This document shows, in pieces, positions 9,912-21,166 of a stretch of DNA of 64,000 nucleotides. Under the pieces are notes generated by a model. It ran no database searches and was not told where the DNA came from. It was given only the letters and a program-made list of their open reading frames with translations. The stretch covers positions 7,812,001-7,876,000 of the forward strand of contig JAJTUQ010000003.1 of the NCBI GenBank assembly GCA_021399445.1, written 5' to 3'. How positions within the stretch are numbered: position 1 is the first letter of the stretch; each line of letters opens with the position of its first letter. The stretch comes from Xylogone sp. PMI_703. Its lineage: Eukaryota; Ascomycota; Leotiomycetes. Position numbers and translations under genes: made by a program.

Positions 9912-12260
9912 ATGGCAAAGAGCACTAAGAAGGCCACTCGAAAATTCGAGAAGAATCATCTCAAAGATACACTTGAGAGAAGGAAAGCCGCTGCGAAAAT
10001 CAAGCAGCGCCATCAAGTTAAAGAAAAGCGAAAGGCGCGAAATGCAAAGGATGCAGAGTTCCTCCGTGGAGAAGAAGAGGCGGAGGGCAATGCTAAGCCG
10101 AAGAAATCTACCAAGGATAATCAATTCGAGGAGATGAACGTGGATGATTTCTTCCAAGGCGGGTTTGCCATTCCTGAAAAGCGTACAAAAAGGTCGAAAG
10201 CGGCTGCTGGACAGCTTGGAAAGAGGAAGAGAACAGAGTCAGAGGAGCAGAAAGATGACGAAGATGAAGATGAAGACTTCTCAGATTCGGATACAGGTGG
10301 AGCGCCTGCATTCAGTGATAATGAGAACGAGAATGAGAGCGGCGAAGAGGAAGATCCTGGAATGACCAAGGACGCAATGGATGCATTGGCAGAAAAAGAC
10401 CCGGAGTTCTACAAGTATCTGAAAGAGAATGAACCTGATATTCTCGACTTTGATGAGGATGCAGATTTGGCTGAGGTGGATGAGCTGAGTGAAAGCGATA
10501 CCGACCAACCGAAAAAGAAGAAAAAGAAGACAAAGAAGGGAGCAGCTCAAGATGACGAAGAACCATCCGACGATGAGACTAAGGACTCTGACGAAGTTAC
10601 GAAAGCAATGGTCAAAAAGTGGGAGAAGGCTATGAAGGAACAACATTCACTGCGCGCAACGCGACAAGCAGTGCTTGCATTTAGGGCAGCTGCTCATATC
10701 AATGAGGATGATGGGAAAACATATAAATATGCAATCTCGGATCCGGATGCTTATCATGATCTTTTAGTAATGGCCCTCAAGCTCATTCCTGAAGTCCTTG
10801 CCCACCATCTACCGGTCAAGGAATCAGCATCTGGCAAAATAAAGCTGCAGACGGATAGCAAGAAGTTTAAGACTCTCTCACAGCTGCTTAAATCTCACAG
10901 TTCTTCTGTACAACATCTTCTCACCTCACTCTCGGATGCATCTACCCTCAAACTTACTCTCTCGTCTATGATACCGTTGCTACCGTATCTTCTCTCATTC
11001 AAGAAAGTCTTGAAGAATATTGTGAAGACTGTGGTAGATATCTGGGCAGACTCCTCAAACACCGAAGCTACTCGTATCACAGCATTCCTAGTCGTTCGAC
11101 GTCTTACTGTGATAGGAGATCCAGGATTAAGAGAGGCAGTTTTGAAGACGGTCTATCAGGGGCTAGTTAAAGGGGCTCGAAGCACCACAGTCCATACAAT
11201 ACAAGGTATAAATCTTATGAAGAACTCCGCAGCAGAACTATGGGGTATCGATGAGAGAGTAGGGTACACTACAGGATTCACATTCATTCGACAATTGGCG
11301 ATACATCTCCGAAACAGCATCACCCATAACCAGAAAGAATCCTACAAGACTGTGTACAACTGGCAATACGTCCATTCCCTAGATTTCTGGTCCTGTGTTC
11401 TATCAGAGCATTGTAGTCCTCTGACAGAAGCGGAAAAGGGAAAGGAATCTGAGCTCCGGCCGCTCATATACCCCACGGTACAGGTCACGCTAGGAGCTAT
11501 GCGGCTCATTCCCACAGCTCAATATTTTCCTCTACGATTTCACTTGATGCGGGCATTGCTTCGTCTCTCGCGAGCGACTGGTACATATATTCCACTAGCC
11601 TCAGCACTGCTCGAAGTACTCAACTCCAAAGAAATGAGCAAGCCTCCGAAACCAAGTACGCAAAAGAGCTTTGATTTCAGTACCAACTATAAAGCCCAAA
11701 AATCATACCTCCACACACGAATTTACCAGGATGGCGTGGCCGAACAAGTCTGCGAGCTTCTGTCAGAGTTCTTCGTTCTTTGGTCGACAAGTATCTCCTT
11801 CCCTGAACTTGCGCTCCCGGTTGTAGTGATGCTCAAGCGGTGGCTGAAGGGAGTTAACAACAAATCTTCAGGGAATAAGAATAATAAAGCCAATTCAGCA
11901 CTGTTCCTTATTGTGCAGAAACTCGAAGCAAATAGCAAGTGGATCGAAGAGAGAAGAGTAAAAGTTGATTTCGCACCAAACGACCGAGCGGGCGTAGAAG
12001 GGTTCTTAAAGGGATTTGAGTGGGAGAAAACACCTTTGGGCGCCTTTGTTGTCGGCCAGAGGAAGCAACGCGAAGAAAAGGCAAAGTTATTAGAGGAGGG
12101 CAGGAAGGAAGAGGAAAAGAAGAGAAAGGAGGAAAAGGACAAGCAAAAGAAACGAGATGTAGTTGAAGTTTCAAGTGAAGAGGAGAACGAGGAGGAAGTT
12201 GAAGACGAGGACGAAGACGAGGACGAAGATGAGGAAGATGAAGATGAAGATGAAGAGTAA
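9912..12260 (+). CDS. noc2: Noc2, nucleolar complex protein 2
   Basis: Intron-less 782-residue protein. Noc2 pairs with Noc1 in the nucleolus and then with Noc3 in the nucleoplasm during maturation and export of 60S pre-ribosomes. The N-terminus is strongly basic (Lys-rich, residues 1-45), followed by the conserved Met-Asn-Val-Asp-Asp-Phe-Phe motif near residue 75, acidic stretches, and a Lys-run near residue 200. The alpha-helical Noc2 core runs from about 230 to 690 and includes a Tyr-Pro-Thr-Val-Gln-Val motif and a Phe-Pro-Leu-Arg-Phe-His motif. The C-terminus is a basic coiled stretch ending in a long Glu/Asp repeat tail. Start codon and length fit the family. Confidence 0.93.
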   Translation: MAKSTKKATRKFEKNHLKDTLERRKAAAKIKQRHQVKEKRKARNAKDAEFLRGEEEAEGNAKPKKSTKDNQFEEMNVDDFFQGGFAIPEKRTKRSKAAAGQLGKRKRTESEEQKDDEDEDEDFSDSDTGGAPAFSDNENENESGEEEDPGMTKDAMDALAEKDPEFYKYLKENEPDILDFDEDADLAEVDELSESDTDQPKKKKKKTKKGAAQDDEEPSDDETKDSDEVTKAMVKKWEKAMKEQHSLRATRQAVLAFRAAAHINEDDGKTYKYAISDPDAYHDLLVMALKLIPEVLAHHLPVKESASGKIKLQTDSKKFKTLSQLLKSHSSSVQHLLTSLSDASTLKLTLSSMIPLLPYLLSFKKVLKNIVKTVVDIWADSSNTEATRITAFLVVRRLTVIGDPGLREAVLKTVYQGLVKGARSTTVHTIQGINLMKNSAAELWGIDERVGYTTGFTFIRQLAIHLRNSITHNQKESYKTVYNWQYVHSLDFWSCVLSEHCSPLTEAEKGKESELRPLIYPTVQVTLGAMRLIPTAQYFPLRFHLMRALLRLSRATGTYIPLASALLEVLNSKEMSKPPKPSTQKSFDFSTNYKAQKSYLHTRIYQDGVAEQVCELLSEFFVLWSTSISFPELALPVVVMLKRWLKGVNNKSSGNKNNKANSALFLIVQKLEANSKWIEERRVKVDFAPNDRAGVEGFLKGFEWEKTPLGAFVVGQRKQREEKAKLLEEGRKEEEKKRKEEKDKQKKRDVVEVSSEEENEEEVEDEDEDEDEDEEDEDEDEE

Positions 12261-13170
12261 GGTTCCGACTACTGTATATAATATCGGTCTCTTGAGGTTA
12301 GATCTTGATTGTGTGAACGGAGTTCGGCGAGGGATATCTCGCTCGGCGTTATAGGCTGGAAAAGTAGTATTTTGTCATCAGTGTAGTAGAAACAGACCTG
12401 TGATGGCATATGTAAATTCACGTCTTGAGTTACGTGTAAGTAAAATATGTGCCACAGAATGTGATCTACCGAAATCATCTTGTTCTTGGCTATATTGATA
12501 GGCAGCAAAATATTACGACTCGAACTTGGTGATAAGACCTCTCCCAAGGAGTAACTTTACGCCGATGGTGCAGCAGGATGTTGTGTTACTGGCATCCTCC
12601 TCTGTAGAGAGAGCCTGAAGAGTGCACAGCTATTCTGCGATTCTGAGGCGCATACAGTAAATGTGCCGCGCAACCATATAATTAGGCTGAATGGCGGGGA
12701 ATATGAATCTATGTGGATGAATTGCGCTGCCTAAACTCTAGGACTTTATGTATTCTGCTATCTGCAGCTGTATGCCCTGGATCACTGCATTATTTAGTAC
12801 ATATCCGTACCGGGTTCCAGAATATTTGCCGATTCTAGATCTTTACTAAAAGCATTTCTTATTAGAAGAAGGGTATAGAGAAATATAGTACGTTTATGCC
12901 TCATTACAGTTGTCGAGTCTTGCGTCCATCTGCCGTCCCCGTTTCAAATTATGTTTCCTTATAGTAGTATTCCGACAAAGATAACTATATTTCATTGATC
13001 TTGTTAGTAATATTTCTACATATTTATGATGTAGATTTCTTTATTCATGTATCTCAGCGCTATAAATTACTCTTTCGATTCATGCTCTAGCACAACAAAT
13101 TAATGCTAATACTTCATCAAAGAGTCGTAATCGGTACCTTGACCTTTCTTTTAGATCTTCAAAGCTTAAA
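12261..13170. other. AT-rich intergenic region, no gene
   Basis: 910 bp between noc2 and the carboxylesterase gene. Composition shifts to AT-rich and only very short frames occur. It marks the start of the accessory-looking stretch to about 18.4 kb. Confidence 0.55.
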
Positions 13171-15196
13171 ATGACAAGTCAAACCTACACCTTCGATCAT
13201 CCAACCCTCGGTTCCTTAACGGGCCTCATTTCACCCGCATCTCCATCCTCATCTGTCATCTCATTTCGCTCAATTCCCTTTGCAGATGTTCCTGCACGCT
13301 TCTCGCAGTCCACTTTACTCACTTCCATCCCAAAGTCTCACTCACGGGATTTCACCGAGTATGGAACAGCTTGTCCTCAAGTGGACCAGCTCACGCCTCC
13401 AAGCCCAGTAGGAGGGCTGTTGCCCGGAGAGGGACGGAAGTACGATGAGTTCAGCTGTCTAAACTTGAGCATAAACGTTCCAAAAGTGTGTCTAGAGGGA
13501 AAGGTCAGGGATGCGCCTGTTATGGTGTATATACACGGAGGAGCGTTTAAAGAGGGTGCTGGAAATATTTCTCATCAGCATGGTAAGTGACCATAATCCG
13601 CCATTTATTTTTCTTATATTACTTGCTAATAAAGATACATTAGATACAAGTGCCATGGTAGATTTGTCAATTGAGGAGGGTAAACCGATGATTATGGTTG
13701 CGATCCAGTAAGTCATCAGTGTATCTTATATGTAAAGACGCAACTCTGACAACGCAAAGTTATCGTTTAAATTGGTTTGGCTTTCTAGCTTGTCAGGTAA
13801 GCAATGATACTGGAATGTCAGAAAACCTGGACTCTAATATTATAAGGATCTACTCGATGAATCTCTCGCCTGTGATGAAGCGCCCTGCAACTATGGTCTC
13901 CATGATCAGCGGAATGCTTTCAAATGGATAAAGCAATTCATTCCCGGATTTGGTGGCTCGACATCACAGATCACAGCCTTTGGCGAATCTGCTGGTAGCG
14001 TTTCAATAGCTATGCACATGTCCTCTGACCTCCCCTTATTTAACCGTGCCATTTTGCAGTCGGGCACCACGGCAACTGTCTGTGGTGGCAATGCCAAGGA
14101 GAAAGAAGCAGAGTATAAGGCTTTATTGAAATACCTACAAATTGATTATAATGATAAGCATAGACTGGAGAAGCTGAGATCTGTCCCATCTCAGAGACTG
14201 GTTGATGCTATCAACGATGTTGGGATACCAGTTCATAGACCGATCTTTGACAGTCAGTACGAAAAGTCTTTCTTCAGTAGGGGAGAACCGGACTGGTGGA
14301 TAGGAGATCAAATCATAGAGACATGTGATTGGGTCGAGGAGGTCATCATTGGAGACACCTTTTTCGAGGTAAGTACCCCTCCCTTGTCATCCCTTCCAGA
14401 GGCGTTATTGTATTTCTCTAAAATGTAGTATAAACCATGCTTTGGCTAACAGAAATATAAGGGTTGGATATTCAATGGGACTACGCAACTTGTCAACCGG
14501 GATAAATTCATCGATTTTACTACAACTCAGTTAGGGCAACATCACGCTTCCAAACTTCTGGGTGCCTACGACATCACTCCCGATATGGATCCAAACAAAT
14601 TCTGGACCCAACTCATGTACTTAATGGGGGACATGACTTTCTCTGAGCCGACAGACAAGGTAGCAAGGGTTCTGGCATCTTCTGCGCGAAGAGAAGGTGC
14701 GCATAAGAGGAAAGTTTACAGATATAACCTGGCACTTCGTAACCCCTTCCCAGGCAGCACCTATTACCAAGTTCCAGGTCATCACTTTGTGGATATTCTC
14801 TTCCTCTTTGGAACCTTTAGATTCCGCTACCCGACTCAGAAGCTGATCGACATATCAACTGAGTTCATGAGAAGATGGTTGAAGTTCGGGGCTGGAGAGC
14901 AACCGTGGGATGAGTACATCGTCGGTGACAGTAATAACCCTGAAGACGAAAAGATTATGATCATCAATTCATCTGTAGGATTTGAATTGCGAACTAGGAA
15001 GGAGGACGAGGAAAAGAGCAAGGAGAGTGAGGAGGGTGAGAGGAGATATAAGCAGTGGGAGGTGCTCAGAGAGGTAATGCTACAAGTGGGGCAACAGAAT
15101 CAATATATCAGAACTGTCTGGACACCAGATGGTGGTGTCTTAAAGCTCGCCGGTGTGCTTCCCGAGTTATCGCCTACTGGAAATGTATATTCGTAG
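13171..15196 (+). CDS. type B carboxylesterase/lipase, 5 exons
   Basis: Exons 13171-13582, 13644-13707, 13760-13796, 13847-14368 and 14453-15196 give 592 residues, with all phases consistent (introns 50-84 bp). It is an alpha/beta-hydrolase of the cholinesterase/type B carboxylesterase family that hydrolyses carboxylic esters; the substrate cannot be told. The oxyanion-hole motif His-Gly-Gly-Ala-Phe is in exon 1. The strand/turn Tyr-Arg-Leu-Asn-Trp-Phe-Gly-Phe spans intron 2. The nucleophile elbow Gly-Glu-Ser-Ala-Gly puts the catalytic serine near residue 219, and the Gly-His-His segment near 454-456 supplies the histidine. There is no signal peptide, so it is probably intracellular. It is flanked by AT-rich DNA and a decayed repeat. 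Fungal members often act in detoxification or secondary metabolism, but no cluster enzymes are adjacent. Confidence 0.88.
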
Positions 15197-16141
15197 ATAG
15201 ATTCTGATCTTTCTAGTTACGAGCGGGTTTAATATATTGAGATTTCTAGTTCACTTGCCAAAGTAGTAGATATAATTCCATGAATAAGTATTACCACTTT
15301 TAACTAGTGTTGCGGAGATAGAAGATAGCCTGTATGCGCTCCCACAGACGCAAGACTCCGAGGAGCAACATATTAATCTGTTACTACTTTCCATGGAGTA
15401 TAACAACAAAAAGGTAAATATCAACCCAAAAAATCCGACAATCAGAAAAATTATATAAAAAAGATCTGAGTGACAAAAGAGTTCGGACTTCCACAGCCGA
15501 TCCGCCGTGCTGCCGCCTACATCTCTGCCAACATCAGTATTCACTTCATCTATTGGACTTATACCTTCCCTCCCGCGAACACGAGCTTGTCCTGGCCGTT
15601 ACATTATACCATAACAGCGCCGCTCTGTGTTATAAGGTGCTTGCTTATTTTGGCCTATATAGGACTGCTTGGGAAAGTGAAAGGTCGCTAGGTCGAGGGT
15701 TATTTCCCCTTTTGGAGAGATTCCTTGGCACAGTATAGTATGCTTCAATCAATGGCTCTATTATTCATCTCAAAACTAGTTTGCATCTTCTTGTATAACA
15801 TAATGTCGTCTGATAATAGGACCTACTTCCTGCTCAAAGTACTTTTGCATGAAAGTGATCATATGCCTTGATGAACCTTCTCCATCCGCGATAACAAACG
15901 CCCTGCTTGAGATCAACGATCTTGGCATATACCATACTCTCGTGTTGATAATAGCTGCACACAGTATCCCTCGTACTTACTACGAGAGCAGTGCTATATA
16001 ATGCCAGATGCGGTCTAGATTAGATTGCGGTATGCTGGCCATGAAGACTTATCCTGAGGTGTGGCTACATGGAGGTTTGAAGCTCCCTTTGGCAGTTGGA
16101 TTGGTTCACTTTACTAACCTAACTCTTCCAGGATGTTCCAA
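15197..16141. other. intergenic region holding a decayed repeat
   Basis: 945 bp between the convergent carboxylesterase and 2OG oxygenase genes. About 230 bp of it (15461-15690) matches a second site in the window. The remainder is AT-rich without features. Confidence 0.6.
15461..15690. repeat. diverged dispersed repeat, copy 1
   Basis: The stretch starting with tgacaaaagagttcgg (15470) is alignable to 36877 onward. Both share the 16-base start, then tacatctct, cataac-gcgc and a ttatttnggnntatatag block in the same order and at similar spacing. This copy is the more GC-rich of the two. It contains a 73-codon frame, but no product is recognised. It is probably a remnant of a transposable element. 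Confidence 0.7.
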
Positions 16142-17339
16142 TTAGCCAGTCCCATAAGTCTCTTCTTCCACACTACCTGATTTATCTGTTGTCTGGGCAG
16201 CAACTTGGCTTTTCTTTTGCTCTTCTCTCACCTCAAATGGAGCATTGACATTGTATACCGACCTCTGGAATTCAAGAAACAAGTCCCTTGCAGTCTTATC
16301 CTTGACAGGAGCAGAGAATGGGCCAGTAATACAAGTTGTCAGATTATCGGTATTGATTGGTACAGGCGAATGAGCTCGCAAAACGAAGACTATAGAGTAC
16401 CGATAGTGCTTCATTTGGGTAGTTGAAGGAGACTGAACATCCCCAAATGGACGTGTGTACGAACGAACTCGGTGTTGTCCCGCTGCATACCGGCCATTCG
16501 ATAACCAAGCCAGCTGTCGTCCGACGAGAAGAGTCGCGGCAGGTGTGAAAAACGCTCGTTCAATAGGGTTCCAAGAGTTAGAATAGCGATTCCACACTTC
16601 TAGGCCAGGTTTATCACCAATGACTAGACTCAACAAACCGAGGTCCTTATGAGCTATGACAGATGTGAGAAAGAATATTATTGCAGAGATACTTAATGGA
16701 GTAAATCAAAATCGCTGGAATGGACGATATAACAGGCAAAAACAAAGAGGATCATATCCACCTACCTTCGGCAACGATACCCTTCTTCCGGATATTATCT
16801 CCCTCGTATCTGAATAACCGGAGCATCGTCGCGGTCTCTTGGTCACCCATTTCGATACAAGGTAACGAAAACTTCGTTAATGCATTCCTGGGCAGCCCAA
16901 GGCTTTGGGCAATGCGGCCCAATACCTCATTGAGATAACACCCAGCCTCCTCCCAGAACGCTATGGCCTGGTCACGAAGCTCTTGCGGCGTGGACTGTAT
17001 ATCGCGCAAGGTAAGGTACTCTTTCTCTCCAGGGATAGAGACAAAGCCAAGTTCAGATGCCCTATTGCTGGCAATGAACTTTTCTTTGTATGAAATCGGC
17101 TGGTCAAAGAAAACGCTACAGGCACGAAAGAGGTCCTGTGAACGAGTAAAGAGAAGGTCTGATATTACGTCAGGGTCATGGCAAGTCTCATAAGTCACTC
17201 TTGTCCAGCCCTGGTCGGAAAGGTTGTATGTATGATCAGGAAAGATTCTAGGAAAGTAGACAGTTTGTAAAGGAGGAAGCGGGATACCAACAGGCTGGTA
17301 ATTGTTGTCGATGTCTTCCTCTTGTTCAAACTGGCGCAT
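16142..17339 (-). CDS. 2OG-Fe(II) oxygenase, IPNS-like, 2 exons
   Basis: Exons 17339-16766 and 16653-16142 (intron 112 bp, donor GTAGGT, acceptor TAG) give 361 residues. The N-terminal non-haem dioxygenase domain precedes the jelly-roll 2OG-Fe(II) domain. Ligands are visible: His193-X-Asp195 in Ala-His-Lys-Asp-Leu-Gly right after the splice site, distal His252 in Gly-Gln-His-Arg-Val, and the 2-oxoglutarate-binding Arg276-X-Ser278. The family covers oxidations in secondary metabolism and detoxification; the substrate is not predictable. The start ATG gives a plausible N-terminus, though the usual opening strand-helix is short, so an upstream exon is possible. Decayed repeat DNA lies downstream. 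Confidence 0.85.
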
Positions 17340-18410
17340 GTCGGCTGGATAGGAAAATATAAAGCCAGTATCTCCTAGGCCAGCTATTGAAAGCAGACAC
17401 TGAAAAGATAATAAGGAGGATTGATCCTGATGGTATATGAACAGCTACGAATGTATTGACATCAATCGTCGTGCCTTACTGTCTTGCTTCAGCCCATCAT
17501 CACTAAGACCAGGTCCGCGGCTACGCGTACATCTTACGCTCTGATTGGACGACGCTGAACTAGACAGCATCACAGTGACAAAAGAATCATTATCGGTATA
17601 AAACCGGAGAACAGCAGATGTGTAGATGGATTCGCAGCGAAAATATGTCAAGAATTAATTGTAATAGGGTTGATTGATAGTAAACTTTTTGTACAAGGGG
17701 TTATGTGGTGGTCTCCGGGCATACGCAGCACAAAATGCTTGGTACCTTGGCATTATCTCTGACTCTGAATCGCCTGGGGCCTTGCAGAGATAGACCAGAG
17801 AACTGCGTTGATCAATAATCTTCCTTGCATACCAGCAACTGGGATCAAACATTCGGTTGTCGAGACTTTATATAAACTTACTTTTGTTTGTCCCGCGTAT
17901 AGCTATACATACCACCTGCAGCGACTCTTACTGTGGTTCCTGACTAGAAAAACCGAGTTCGGATACTACTTCACAAAAGATATGGTATTTGGATATATTT
18001 TATAACTCTACTAGCTTCAATCATGGTCATTTAGACTCCTAGATATATTTTCAGATTATCTCAACAATGAAAATATCTCGAAGTATTTTGTGCTACCTAT
18101 TTCTTTTTTAAGAAAGAATAAAAAGAAACGACAGAGCTTTACCTAATATATCAACATCGAGAAAATGTAGCAAACATATATCCAAGAAACGGGTAAGTAA
18201 ATGAACGATTCATCAAATTTGATTATCTCAAGGAATTAGGTTTTTTTTTAATCATTCATACATGATTCCTACATAGCTGCTTGTATCCCAGTTCTTGGTG
18301 ATATACCAGTACACGAATCCCATGCTTCAATGCTTCTATTTTGGGAGAAAACACCAAAACACCCGTCCCATTATCACAATTAAGCAACGATTTCTCTTCT
18401 ATACAGCCTC
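17340..18410. other. AT-rich intergenic region, no gene
   Basis: 1.07 kb with only short frames. A minus-strand frame at 17655-17852 starts with an ATG and has a mildly protein-like composition but no recognisable domain or partner exon. The interval from 17990 to 18280 is strongly AT-rich. Confidence 0.5.
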
Positions 18411-19418
18411 CTATTCATCATCCACATCCGAACCTCCTTCTCCACCTTCCTGATCAAACAACACCTTCTCTATTAGTCCCACCGTGGCCCGAACCGGTAA
18501 CCCAACAACCGTATCCCATGCCCCCTCAATTTTCTCCACAAGCAACCCTCCCATGCCCTGAATCGCGTAGCCACCCGCCCGATCCGCGCCTTCCCGCGTC
18601 CTTACATATGCCTCAATCAACTCATCTCCCGCCTGCTCATCAAAGAACACCCGTGTCTCCTCTACCGTCGTGTCGAGGTTGTAACCCGGTGTCCGGGCGT
18701 CCTCTCTGGGGGCGAGAACTGCTACAGCCGTGTATACGCGGTGCATGCGCTGGTTCCGGAGAGTCTTGAGCATGGTGAGGTGGTGTGCGTGGGACGTGGG
18801 TTTCTCGAGGATAGCACCGGAGGAGGTGACGATGATAGTGTCGGCGGCGATGACGAGGTGGGGGTCTGGAATGGAGGCGAGCTGTGTTTCAAGCGCAGCT
18901 TCGTAGACGGAGAGACATTTCTGGAGGGCGGTCTGTAGGACGTATTCGAAGGGGGTATGGTCTGTTTTGGAGATGTTTTCAGGTTTAGTGGAGGGGACGA
19001 TTTCGAGGTTTGTGAGGCCGATCTGGGGTAGCAGGATATCAGTTTTGGTATTTTCAATATATGGACATTTGATTCTGAATGATAAGAATACGCATGATTG
19101 AGAGGGCAATCAAGTGCCATTCTCAAGGCGATTATGCTTAAAGCGAGATTGATGATAGATAAATGATTAGAAATAACCTACTGTCGCCAGCAATTGCTTC
19201 CTTCTGGGACTCTTTGATGCCAAAATGACCCTCTTTCCCTTCAAATGGTTCAAAACCGGTATGTCAAGTGGCAATGGCCCTCGTGGTGGAGGAGGTCTTT
19301 TTGCCCCGGGAGCCCCGCCATTGTTTGGAGCTGTCCCGGCGGAGCTACCATGCTCGTCGTCATAAGTCGGTGGCGGATCTGAGGGGTCATCTTTGTAGGG
19401 TGCTTGCTTTTCTGCCAT
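18411..19418 (-). CDS. Maf/HAM1-type nucleotide pyrophosphatase, 2 exons
   Basis: Exons 19418-19182 and 19022-18411 (intron 159 bp, phase 0) give 282 residues. Maf proteins hydrolyse non-canonical or modified nucleoside triphosphates (m7GTP, UTP, dTTP and similar) to monophosphates, acting as house-cleaning enzymes; in animals the fold is fused in ASMTL. The first ~60 residues are a Pro/Gly-rich extension. The signature Ser-Lys-Ser-Pro-Arg-Arg lies at about 68-73, immediately before the intron, and the join restores Leu-Leu-Ala-Thr-Ile-Gly-Leu. The catalytic-base motif Ala-Ala-Asp-Thr puts Asp near 140, and the Gly-Ala-Trp-Asp-Thr-Val-Val-Gly-Leu-Pro motif is near the end. It is divergent from the bHLH gene across 439 bp. 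Confidence 0.9.
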
Positions 19419-19857
19419 AACTGAGCTTTGTTCCTATATTTTGTGACTTTTCTTGCGTCTCTTATAATTGTTCTACCGACGATAATGCTTCGTTGTTGTA
19501 GTTTAAACGCTGTTGAAAGCAGTTGGCAGCAGTTGGCACTGACCGTTGGAAACCGACGAAACGGCGGGGTTGGCGCGAGGCTGAAAATTGATGGCGGCGG
19601 TCTGTGCCTGAAAATCCAAGCCTCGTGCGGAGAAATAGGTGGTGAGAGCCTTACTCAGGCACACGCTACTGCTTGCTTATTTGGAGGCATGTGATTGCTA
19701 TAATTTCCAGAACCGCCATCGCCCATCTTCTACTCCAATCCAAATCGGAAGTTCCCAAGCGGCGCAAGTTTTCTGCTCTGTCGCCGTGTCTAGAGGACCA
19801 TCCTCAATGCGCTCTCTTCCATAGCCCACATAGATCAATATCCCTGACCACACCAAC
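19419..19857. promoter_or_regulatory. divergent promoter maf/bHLH
   Basis: 439 bp between the two start codons. It contains a CATGTG E-box variant near 19687-19692 and direct cagttggca repeats near 19520-19540. No TATA box was identified. Whether the bHLH protein acts on this promoter is speculation. Confidence 0.5.
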
Positions 19858-20291
19858 ATGTCTACCTCCCCCGCTCGCGATCCCTCAGCGAACGACGACT
19901 CCGGGCACAGTGCCAACCCAGACGAGAAGCCCCGGTTGTCAGAGCTCGAGAAGAAAGCTAATCACATAGCATCTGGTATGCCCTATTATCATTCTCCATT
20001 CCCGTTATCTATCACATCGAATCCCTCATCTCCAATCTATCCACACAACCAACCACCAAAGCAACAACAGGCCTCTAATAGAACATTCCAGAGCAAAAGC
20101 GCCGCCAAGCCATCCGCGAAGGCTTTGATCGCCTAACGGAGCTCGTTCCGGGTCTAGAAGGCCAAGGGCGCAGCGAGAGCATCGTGTTGAAGAAGACGGT
20201 GGATTTCATGCGGCTGCAGCTCGAGGAGCGCAGGAGACTTGTGGAGAGGGTAGAGCAGCTTGGGGGGACGGTCGAGGAGGGGCTGAGGTAG
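19858..20291 (+). CDS. small bHLH transcription factor, 105 aa
   Basis: Exons 19858-19975 and 20092-20291 (intron 116 bp, donor GTATGC, acceptor CCAG, phase 1). Almost the whole protein is one basic helix-loop-helix domain. The basic region reads His36-Ile-Ala-Ser-Glu40-Gln-Lys-Arg-Arg44, the His/Glu/Arg triad of factors that bind CACGTG-type E-boxes. Helix 1 and a Val-Pro-Gly-Leu loop entry follow, then Ser-Ile-Val-Leu-Lys-Lys-Thr-Val-Asp-Phe of helix 2 continuing into a short heptad. The small size resembles yeast Ino4-like partners that work only as heterodimers, so a larger bHLH partner elsewhere is likely. The intron splits the basic region itself, between Ser39 and Glu40. Confidence 0.9.
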
Positions 20292-21166
20292 GGTGGTAGT
20301 GACCGTGCGCAGACGGTAGTTTGGTGATTGTGTGATTTACTGGGTCTTGTTATTTGTGTCTTTTCAGGGAGGTTGGGGTGGGAGTCTTCAATCTATACGT
20401 TATTTATCAGGGGGAGGGAGAAGAAAGCAACAAGATGTGTATGGATATTTCCTCAGTGTATTACATTTCAGGGACTGAGTCAAGGTGTTGGGGTTTTGTG
20501 GAATGTTTGGATGGTTTCAAGATATTGTTATACCATGGGTTTTATGGATAACTGGATGTTCCGTCACAATTATTGTTATTATTGTATTCTAGTTCTGTTT
20601 CTTCGATATTGTGGTTCTTTTGTCATTGTGAACTCTTCATGGTTTGGGCGATGAGAGTGACGGTGACGTATTTTCATCCGGCAGGAGTGGCCTCCATCAT
20701 TATATGGGATATTGTTACGCTTAGGTATTCTATACAGTCAAAAACCGTAATTGCAAGAAGAACTCTACTACAGATAGTCCAAAGCCGCTGGAATTTACAG
20801 TATTATAGTGCATTTGGATATTACCAAAGGAAACATTTTAAGCAAAGTGACTATTTCGAATGGAGTCATCAGCTAATCGGAGGTCCTTGTTTCAAATAAG
20901 GTAACCGCAAATGCTGAGAGCTCACTCTTTCCTTTCTGAAACATTCACAGAATTACACCCACACGTATGACCATAATTCATTCATTTCTCGTCTAAACTA
21001 AGTGCATAAGCTATTACCCATGGCACGTATCATAAGGAGAGAAAGGGTGAAATCGAAAACCACCCGCAGAAGATATTGCCTCCTTATTTTCGCACATAGA
21101 ACCTCCCACCGCCCCCAAACCGATCAAGTCATCAGTATCATAGACGAAGAGCTCGGAGCTATCGCT
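20292..21166. other. intergenic, convergent 3' regions
   Basis: 875 bp between the bHLH gene and the 3' end of het-C. AT-rich, with short non-ATG frames only. Confidence 0.55.

Noticed and set aside
17655..17852. 65-codon minus-strand ATG frame
   Set aside because: Mildly protein-like but no family, no partner exon and in AT-rich spacer.
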